A stretch of DNA of 10,849 nt from Acinetobacter sp. UBA6641 (GTDB lineage Bacteria; Pseudomonadota; Gammaproteobacteria; Pseudomonadales; Moraxellaceae), in contig DKLL01000049.1 in NCBI GenBank assembly GCA_002455755.1, positions 24,230-35,078 of the forward strand. The letters are read 5' to 3'. A program made the translations under genes and the position numbers. Positions 6,006 through 10,849 of this stretch are shown here, in pieces (positions within the stretch are counted from its first letter, which is position 1; every line of letters begins with the position of its first letter). The notes beneath the pieces were generated by a model. The model made no database searches and was not told the DNA's origin. It worked only from the letters and a program-made list of their open reading frames with translations.

Positions 6006-6553
6006 ATGAAGATGCTATTCAAGTCGGTTTTTGCAGTTACAGCGCTGGCCATCATCAGCTTAAGCTTTACTGCTCGAGCTGAAACGGTTGCCCCTCGGGC
6101 AGTCGATCAGGTGGATATCCGGCAGTATGCGGGTAAATGGTATGAAATTGCGCATTTACCGATGTATTTTCAGCGTAAATGTGTCTCGGATATCTCGGCA
6201 CAATACACTGTCAATGCCGATCAGACCCTGGGCGTCTTAAATAGCTGCCGGATTGAAAATCGTGAAATGATCAGCTCTGAAGGGGGGGCTATCCGCAAAA
6301 TCAGGGCAACAGCAAACTGAAGGTCAGCTTTTTGCCGCCAGGTTTAAGATGGATTCCGTTTACCAAAGGGCATTACTGGGTATTACGCGTGGATCCGGAA
6401 TATAAAGTGGCGCTGGTCGGTGGACCGAGTACCAAATATCTGTGGATTTTATCGCGCGAACCGCAACTGGATGAAGCCACCTATCAGTCTTATCTGGAGA
6501 CAGCAAAACATTATGGTTATGACATCACAAAACTGATCAAATTGCCGCATTAA
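6006..6553 (+). pseudogene. blc: Blc-type bacterial lipocalin, frameshifted
   Basis: Lipocalins of the Blc group bind membrane-derived lipids such as fatty acids and lysophospholipids. Frame one runs from ATG 6006 to a TGA at 6318-6320 (104 residues): signal peptide with likely cleavage after ARA (residue 25), the lipocalin signature GKWYEIAHLPMYFQRKC at 43-59, and Cys81. The remainder is in the -1 frame: YPQNQGNSKLKVSFLPPGLRW, then GHYWVLRVDPEYKVALVGGP and YLWILSREPQLDEATY, ending with TAA at 6551-6553. Joined, the protein would be about 182 residues, a normal Blc size. The frame changes at a run of seven G (6282-6288). There is no lipobox Cys, unlike E. coli Blc, so the product would be a soluble periplasmic protein. 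A true mutation, slippage that restores some product, or a sequencing error are all possible. Confidence 0.85.
6282..6288 (+). repeat. G7 homopolymer at the lipocalin frameshift
   Basis: Seven consecutive G lie exactly where the lipocalin frame breaks. One more base here (an eighth G, or an A splitting the run into GGGGAGGG) restores the frame as SEG-G/E-GYPQN. Deletion of that A and loss of one G give the same observed sequence. Confidence 0.75.
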
Positions 6554-6567
6554 TCTGCTACCCTTTT

Positions 6568-6606
6568 GCCGAACTGCCTAGTCTCTCTACAGTTCGGCTT
6601 TTTTTT
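6568..6606 (+). terminator. Strong intrinsic terminator after the lipocalin
   Basis: GCCGAACTG (6568-6576) and CAGTTCGGC (6590-6598) form a perfect 9-bp stem with a 13-base loop, followed by eight T (6599-6606). It lies 14 bases past the lipocalin stop and separates it from the desaturase operon. Confidence 0.93.
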
Positions 6607-6631
6607 ATTTCACTTCACATAAAATTCATAT

Positions 6632-6659
6632 CTGACTGATTAGACTCATCAAATAGAAT
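6632..6659 (+). promoter_or_regulatory. Putative promoter of the lipid-modification operon
   Basis: CTGACT (6632-6637), 16 bases, then TAGAAT (6654-6659), giving a start near 6666 and a leader of about 25 bases. Between the boxes lies the dyad TGAT-N7-ATCA (6637-6651), a possible operator. As the region lies between a strong terminator (ending 6606) and the first gene, a promoter is expected here; the exact boxes are a consensus guess. Confidence 0.45.
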
Positions 6660-6690
6660 AAAGACAACCGCTTGAAAGTAGGATGAGTCC

Positions 6691-7677
6691 ATGTTGAAAA
6701 GCCTGATGCGATGGATAGACAGCTGGTCTACACCCACAGCGCCCGACACACTGACGGCTGAAAACAGCAAGATTCAGTGGCTCCGGATTTTGCCCTTTAT
6801 TCTGTTGCATCTGGCCTGTCTCGCCGTGTTCTGGGTGGGAGTGTCTTGGTTTGCGCTGGGCTTTATGCTGGCGTTCTACCTGATCCGCATGTTTTCCATC
6901 ACCGCTTTTTTTCATCGTTATCTGTCACATAAAACTTTTCAGACTTCGCGTCCGGTACAGTTCCTGTTTGTGCTGATGGGGACCATGAGTGCACAGCGTG
7001 GCCCGCTCTGGTGGGCGGCGCATCACCGTTATCACCATCGCTATACCGATACCTTGCAAGACCCGCATTCCTCCACGCATGGTTTTTGGTACAGCCACGT
7101 CGGCTGGTTTTTAAACGAATATAACTTTGCCACGCGTAAAGAAGTCATTAAAGATTGGCTAAAATATCCGGAACTGATCTGGCTGGACCGTTTCAGTTTA
7201 ATTGTGGTGCTGCTGACCGCGGGCGGGATTTATGCGCTAGGGGAGTGGCTGGCCATGACCTGGCCGCAACTAGGTACCTCTGGCCTGCAATTGCTGGTCT
7301 GGGGATTTGTGGTCTCCACCGTGTTACTCATCCACGCAACCTTGTGCATCAATTCACTGGCGCATCATTACGGCAGCCGTGACTTTGATACGGACGATCA
7401 CAGCCGCAACAACTTATTCTTGTCCATCATTACCTTAGGCGAAGGCTGGCACAACAATCACCATTATTATGCCGGCAGTACCCGGCAGGGTTTTTACTGG
7501 TGGCAGATTGATGTGACCTATTACCTGCTGAAACTCATGTCCTGGCTCGGGCTGGTCTGGGGACTCAAGCCGATTCCGGCACGGGTCTATGATGTCAGTA
7601 AAATTGCCCGGGCTCGAAAACAGAAAAAAGCTGCCAAGACCGGCACTCCGACTATTCATTCAAAGGAATCACCATGA
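6691..7677 (+). CDS. Membrane fatty-acid desaturase (acyl-CoA delta-9 type)
   Basis: Membrane di-iron desaturase that inserts a cis double bond in an acyl chain, probably at delta-9. The ATG at 6691 follows AGGA (6680-6683) by seven bases. The 328-residue protein has hydrophobic segments at about 33-73 and 168-218, and all histidine clusters of the stearoyl-CoA desaturase group: HRYLSH (75-80), HRYHH (112-116), NSLAH (221-225) and HNNHH (254-258). The C-terminus is basic (ARARKQKKAAK). It is the first gene of a four-gene run; its TGA (7675-7677) overlaps the ATG of the oxidoreductase gene by four bases. In this setting it may supply the unsaturated chain that the later enzymes modify. Acyl-CoA versus phospholipid substrate cannot be decided from sequence. 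Confidence 0.92.
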   Translation: MLKSLMRWIDSWSTPTAPDTLTAENSKIQWLRILPFILLHLACLAVFWVGVSWFALGFMLAFYLIRMFSITAFFHRYLSHKTFQTSRPVQFLFVLMGTMSAQRGPLWWAAHHRYHHRYTDTLQDPHSSTHGFWYSHVGWFLNEYNFATRKEVIKDWLKYPELIWLDRFSLIVVLLTAGGIYALGEWLAMTWPQLGTSGLQLLVWGFVVSTVLLIHATLCINSLAHHYGSRDFDTDDHSRNNLFLSIITLGEGWHNNHHYYAGSTRQGFYWWQIDVTYYLLKLMSWLGLVWGLKPIPARVYDVSKIARARKQKKAAKTGTPTIHSKESP

Positions 7678-8957
7678 AAATTGCGATTATTGGTTCAGGT
7701 ATTTCCGGTCTGTATGCCGCCTGGAAACTCAGCAAAGTGCATGAGGTCACGCTGTTTGAAAAGAATAATTACTTTGGCGGTCATACCGATACCCATCAGC
7801 TGAATATCGATGGTGAACAGGTTGCGGTGGACAGTGGCTTTATTGTGTTTAATGAGCATAACTATCCGCTATTCTGCGCCATGTTGAAAGAACTCGGAAT
7901 TCAGTCGCAAAGCAGTGATATGGGCTTTTCGGTGAATAATCAGGTCACTGGCTTGCAGTACAATCCATCGAAAAAATTCTCGCTGCTGTTGCGGCCACAA
8001 AATTTCCTCAAGGCTGATTTTCGCGCGATGTTGTCGGATCTGTTCCGCTTCTATGCCGCCAATAAAGATCTGGATGTCGAGCAGGTCGATGCACAGCTCA
8101 GTATTGATGAGTATTTAAATCAACACGGTTATAGCGATGCCTTTCGTCAAGAGCATCTCTACCCGATGTGCGGGGCACTGTGGTCCTGTCCGGTGGAACA
8201 GGTCGGACAGATTCCGTATAAGTTTGTGGTGAGCTTTTTTCAGCATCATCGCATGTTGCAGCTCAAAGACCGTCCTTTATGGCTGACGGTAAAGGGTGGA
8301 TCAGCTCGCTACGTCCGTGCCATTCAGGCCCAGTGCAATATCACGCTTCGTAAAACTGCTGTGCATCAGGTGTCTCGCAGTGCCAATGATGTGCTGATTG
8401 AAACCCAACAGGGCAGCGAGCGTTTTGACTGGGTGATTTTCGCCAGCCACGCCGATGACAGCCTGAAACTGCTGAAAGACCCGACCGCGCAGGAGCTGGA
8501 CGTGCTAGGCAAGTTCCGCTATCAGGATAACCGCATGGTGGTACATTCCGATACCTCTATCATGCCCAAATCCCGTCGCCAGTGGGCCAGCTGGCATGTA
8601 CACGTCACGCCGACTCAGGTCACTGAACAGACGCCATTTCAGCACAGTGGCACACATTATGGCTTTAGCTACTGGATGAACCAGTTGCAGAACCTGAGCT
8701 GCAAAACCCAGGTCTTTGCCACCCTGAATCCTAATTTTGCCCTGAATCCAAAAAAAGTCTGGGTAGAACGACATTACCGTCATCCGGTGTTTGATGCCCC
8801 AGCGATTGAAGCACAGCAACGCTGGGCCGAGGTCAACGGCCAAAACCGCACCTCATATTGTGGCGCTTACTGGGGCTGGGGCTTTCATGAGGATGGGGCG
8901 CGTAGCGCATCATGGGTAATCGATCAGCTATTAAAACAGGCTGAACAGGCAGCTTAG
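7674..8957 (+). CDS. FAD/NAD(P)-binding oxidoreductase (amine-oxidase-like, COG2907 type)
   Basis: A 427-residue flavoprotein. The N-terminus is a Rossmann FAD-binding fold: GSGISG at 7-12, acidic Glu29 at the end of the second strand, and FGGHTDTH at 34-41, a GGH motif usual in this group. The C-terminus has SYCGAYWGWGFHEDGARSA, where the flavin is again contacted. No signal peptide or membrane segment is visible. The ATG at 7674 overlaps the desaturase TGA, with AAGGA seven bases upstream. Genes of this type sit beside DUF1365 and CFA-like genes in many bacteria, and homologues are linked to furan or methyl-branched fatty-acid formation (Ufa genes of Rhodobacter sphaeroides). A redox step on a lipid chain is therefore likely, but the reaction is inferred. 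It is not a monoamine oxidase in any proven sense. Confidence 0.9.
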   Translation: MKIAIIGSGISGLYAAWKLSKVHEVTLFEKNNYFGGHTDTHQLNIDGEQVAVDSGFIVFNEHNYPLFCAMLKELGIQSQSSDMGFSVNNQVTGLQYNPSKKFSLLLRPQNFLKADFRAMLSDLFRFYAANKDLDVEQVDAQLSIDEYLNQHGYSDAFRQEHLYPMCGALWSCPVEQVGQIPYKFVVSFFQHHRMLQLKDRPLWLTVKGGSARYVRAIQAQCNITLRKTAVHQVSRSANDVLIETQQGSERFDWVIFASHADDSLKLLKDPTAQELDVLGKFRYQDNRMVVHSDTSIMPKSRRQWASWHVHVTPTQVTEQTPFQHSGTHYGFSYWMNQLQNLSCKTQVFATLNPNFALNPKKVWVERHYRHPVFDAPAIEAQQRWAEVNGQNRTSYCGAYWGWGFHEDGARSASWVIDQLLKQAEQAA

Positions 8958-8963
8958 GAGTGC

Positions 8964-9761
8964 ATGATGCAGATGTATCCACTGGCGATCGCCACTGCTG
9001 AAATACGGCATCGACGTTATTTGCCCCAAGCCCATGCTTTTAAAACCCAGCTGAGCTATCTATGGTTTGATCCAGATCAACTCGCGACGTTTACCCGAAA
9101 ATCCTGGCTGTGGTCATCTAACCGCTGGAATTTCCTGACCCTAGATGAGTGCGATTTTCTGACTATGGAATGTGGCTCGATTCGGCAGAAGATTGCACGC
9201 CTGCTGATCAAGCGGGAAAACTATCTGTTACCGCATGCCGCTTCCATCCGGGTGCTTGCTTTACCGCGCACACTAGGTTTCCGTTTCAATTCCGTAGTGT
9301 TTTATCTGGTCTTTGGTGCTACCGACCAGTTGCTCTTTGTGCTGAGTGAAATCACCAACACACCGTGGAATGAACGACAGGTCTACATTCACGACTGCCG
9401 GAACAATGCAGACGAATATGCGCCGTACCAGAGTCACCAGTTTGACTTTAAAAAGGGCTTTCATGTGTCGCCGTTCATGCCGATGGGGCTGGATTATCGC
9501 TGGCGCTTCAGCTTTTCGGATCGGCAGAACGTGATTCATATGCAGCTGTTTGAGCAGGGAATCTTGCAATTCGATGCCACCCTGAAATTTTCCTTGCAGG
9601 CCATCACGGTTCCTTCACAGCAGCATCGCTATGCTGTACTCAAAGTTCTTGAACCCTTCAGGATGGTCAGCGGAATTTATCTGCACGCCTTTCGTTTATG
9701 GAAAAAGAAAATTCCATTTTACCGACATCCTAAAAAAGAAAAAGGAAACACATTGCGATGA
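8964..9761 (+). CDS. DUF1365 family protein
   Basis: A 265-residue protein (264 if started at 8967). The upstream stop TAG is part of the Shine-Dalgarno TAGGAG (8955-8960); the spacing is three bases to ATG 8964 and six to ATG 8967, so the second ATG is the better start by spacing. Family motifs are present: HRRYLPQAHAF near the N-terminus, GFRFNSVVFYLVF (105-117), EITNTPWNERQVYI (129-142) and KGFHVSPFMPMGLDYRW (164-180). The family has no settled biochemical role and nearly always lies between an FAD oxidoreductase and a CFA-like methyltransferase gene, as it does here. A part in modifying or handling phospholipid acyl chains is the reasonable inference. Its TGA (9759-9761) overlaps the ATG of the methyltransferase by four bases. 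Confidence 0.9.
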   Translation: MMQMYPLAIATAEIRHRRYLPQAHAFKTQLSYLWFDPDQLATFTRKSWLWSSNRWNFLTLDECDFLTMECGSIRQKIARLLIKRENYLLPHAASIRVLALPRTLGFRFNSVVFYLVFGATDQLLFVLSEITNTPWNERQVYIHDCRNNADEYAPYQSHQFDFKKGFHVSPFMPMGLDYRWRFSFSDRQNVIHMQLFEQGILQFDATLKFSLQAITVPSQQHRYAVLKVLEPFRMVSGIYLHAFRLWKKKIPFYRHPKKEKGNTLR

Positions 9762-10849
9762 AGACACTATTCATGGGAGAGAAAAGCACACTGCCGGTGG
9801 TACTGCGCCACCTGCTGAAATTACGCCATGGTCAGCTGATTTTTAAAGGCGTCTGGAACGGGGTTGTCGGGGAAAATAGCGATTTACAGGCGGTGATACA
9901 GGTGCATGATGTCCGTCTGATGGATCTGCTGTTCCGTAATGGTGTACTGGGTGCTGCCGAAGGTTTTATCCGTGGCTACTGGAGCAGTGAAGATCTGGTC
10001 GATGTGATCCGCATTTTGGCACGTAACCGCGATGTGCTGGACCAGATGAATCAGAATGCAGTGGCCAAAGCCAGCCAGTTACTGTTAAAGGTCTGGTATA
10101 AATCGCGCAAGAATTCGATTGATGGCAGCCGCAAAAATATTGCCGAGCATTATGACCTGAGCAATGACTTTTTCAAGCTGTTCCTGGATTACAGCATGAT
10201 GTATTCCAGTGCGGTGTTTAAAGAGCCGGGCATGAGCCTGGAACAGGCTTCGGATTATAAAAAAGAGCTGATCTGCCAGAAACTGCAACTCAAACCGATG
10301 GATCATTTGGTCGAAATTGGCAGCGGCTGGGGCGGTTTTGCCATTTATGCCGCGCAGCAGTATGGCTGCAAGGTCACCACCATCACCATTTCCAGAGCAC
10401 AGTATGATGAAGCCGTGGCCCGGGTCGCTGCAGCAGGACTGTCACATCGCGTGACTGTGCAGCTGAAAGATTACCGCTTACTGGAAGGCAAATACGACAA
10501 GCTGGTGTCGATTGAAATGATCGAGGCCGTAGGTGAGCAGTATTTATCCACCTATTTCCAGAAATGCCGTGAGCTGCTAAAACCGGATGGTCTGGCCCTG
10601 ATTCAGGTCATCACCATTGAAGATGCACGCTATGCCAAAGCCCTGAATACCGTGGACTATATCAAGCGCTATATTTTCCCGGGCAGTTTTATTCCCTGTA
10701 TCAGTGTCATGACCCAGACCGCTTCCGAAAAAAAACTGCGTCTCAAACATCTGGAAGATATCGGCCAGAGCTATGCCCAGACCTTGCACTGCTGGCGTCA
10801 GCGTTTCTTGCAGCAGCATGATCAGGTACTTGGGCTTGGTTTTGATGAG
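9758..10849 (+). CDS. Cyclopropane-fatty-acid-synthase-like SAM methyltransferase, 3' truncated by window
   Basis: The frame is open from ATG 9758 to the window end (364 codons, no stop). The start overlaps the DUF1365 stop as ATGA, with AAAGGA (9740-9745) upstream. The N-terminal helical domain (about 1-120) is followed by the catalytic domain: HYDLSNDFFKLFLDYSMMYS (131-150), the SAM-binding VEIGSGWGGFA (185-195), and EMIEAVG (253-259). Known CFA synthases take a methylene from SAM to an unsaturated phospholipid chain and hold bicarbonate with residues equal to E. coli Cys139, Glu239, His266, Ile268 and Tyr317. By motif alignment here these are Ser151, Glu256, Gln283, Ile285 and Tyr339, so the Cys and His are replaced. 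This suggests a methyl-transferring variant (UfaM-like) and not a true cyclopropane synthase. The C-terminal end is not visible. Confidence 0.93.
   Translation, partial: MKTLFMGEKSTLPVVLRHLLKLRHGQLIFKGVWNGVVGENSDLQAVIQVHDVRLMDLLFRNGVLGAAEGFIRGYWSSEDLVDVIRILARNRDVLDQMNQNAVAKASQLLLKVWYKSRKNSIDGSRKNIAEHYDLSNDFFKLFLDYSMMYSSAVFKEPGMSLEQASDYKKELICQKLQLKPMDHLVEIGSGWGGFAIYAAQQYGCKVTTITISRAQYDEAVARVAAAGLSHRVTVQLKDYRLLEGKYDKLVSIEMIEAVGEQYLSTYFQKCRELLKPDGLALIQVITIEDARYAKALNTVDYIKRYIFPGSFIPCISVMTQTASEKKLRLKHLEDIGQSYAQTLHCWRQRFLQQHDQVLGLGFDE

Noticed and set aside
6332-6553. Second half of the lipocalin as an independent gene starting at TTG 6332
   Set aside because: No ribosome binding site, and the homology continues upstream in the same frame to the G7 tract, so it is the broken second part of one gene.
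6632-6666. ECF (RpoE/ChrR-type) promoter upstream of the desaturase
   Set aside because: TGATTA and TAAAGA are present, but the bases and spacing do not match the TGATCC/TAAG-type pattern I know well enough to claim it.

Overview
The window looks like chromosomal DNA of a Gram-negative, moderate-GC gammaproteobacterium. The closest fit is Acinetobacter or another member of the Moraxellaceae. This is an inference from the gene style (exported 5-hydroxyisourate hydrolase, a 257-residue NudC, a periplasmic Blc-type lipocalin, a Na/Pi symporter with a PhoU-like tail); no marker gene is present. Genes are dense on both strands, and there is no transposase, phage gene, tRNA, rRNA or CRISPR array.

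Layout, left to right. (1) 1-625, + strand: the 3' end of a GlcG/HbpS-family gene, then uraH with a signal peptide. (2) 820-2451, - strand: a Na/Pi-cotransporter family protein, convergent with uraH. (3) 2683-4619: three small-to-medium genes that form a photolyase set. These are a TIGR03643/DUF2805 gene on +, a 50-codon DUF2256 zinc-finger gene on - whose stop codon overlaps the stop of the first, and upstream of it on - an iron-sulfur (FeS-BCP/PhrB-type) photolyase. All four Fe-S cysteines of the photolyase are present with the PhrB spacing. (4) 4889-5777, +: a leader with an intrinsic terminator immediately before the ribosome binding site of nudC. (5) 6006-6606, +: a Blc-type lipocalin broken by a -1 frameshift at a run of seven G, followed by a strong terminator. 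(6) 6691-10849, +: a tightly packed operon of membrane fatty-acid desaturase, FAD-dependent oxidoreductase, DUF1365 protein and a cyclopropane-synthase-like methyltransferase, which is cut by the window end. Junctions in the operon are ATGA overlaps or a stop codon inside the Shine-Dalgarno sequence.

How it may work together. Photolyase, DUF2256, TIGR03643, lipocalin, FAD oxidoreductase, DUF1365 and CFA-like methyltransferase genes recur together in light or singlet-oxygen response loci, such as the RpoE/ChrR regulon of Rhodobacter sphaeroides and the LitR-controlled genes of Pseudomonas putida. The operon on the right resembles a lipid-modification pathway acting on unsaturated phospholipid chains. 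The methyltransferase lacks two of the bicarbonate ligands of true cyclopropane synthases, which favours a methylated or furan-type product over a cyclopropane. No regulator (ChrR, LitR, ECF sigma) lies within the window, so light control is inferred from gene content only.

The most useful new observations are the 50-codon DUF2256 gene overlapping its convergent neighbour, the terminator and possible SD-sequestering loop in front of nudC, the homopolymer break in the lipocalin, and the altered active site of the CFA-like enzyme.
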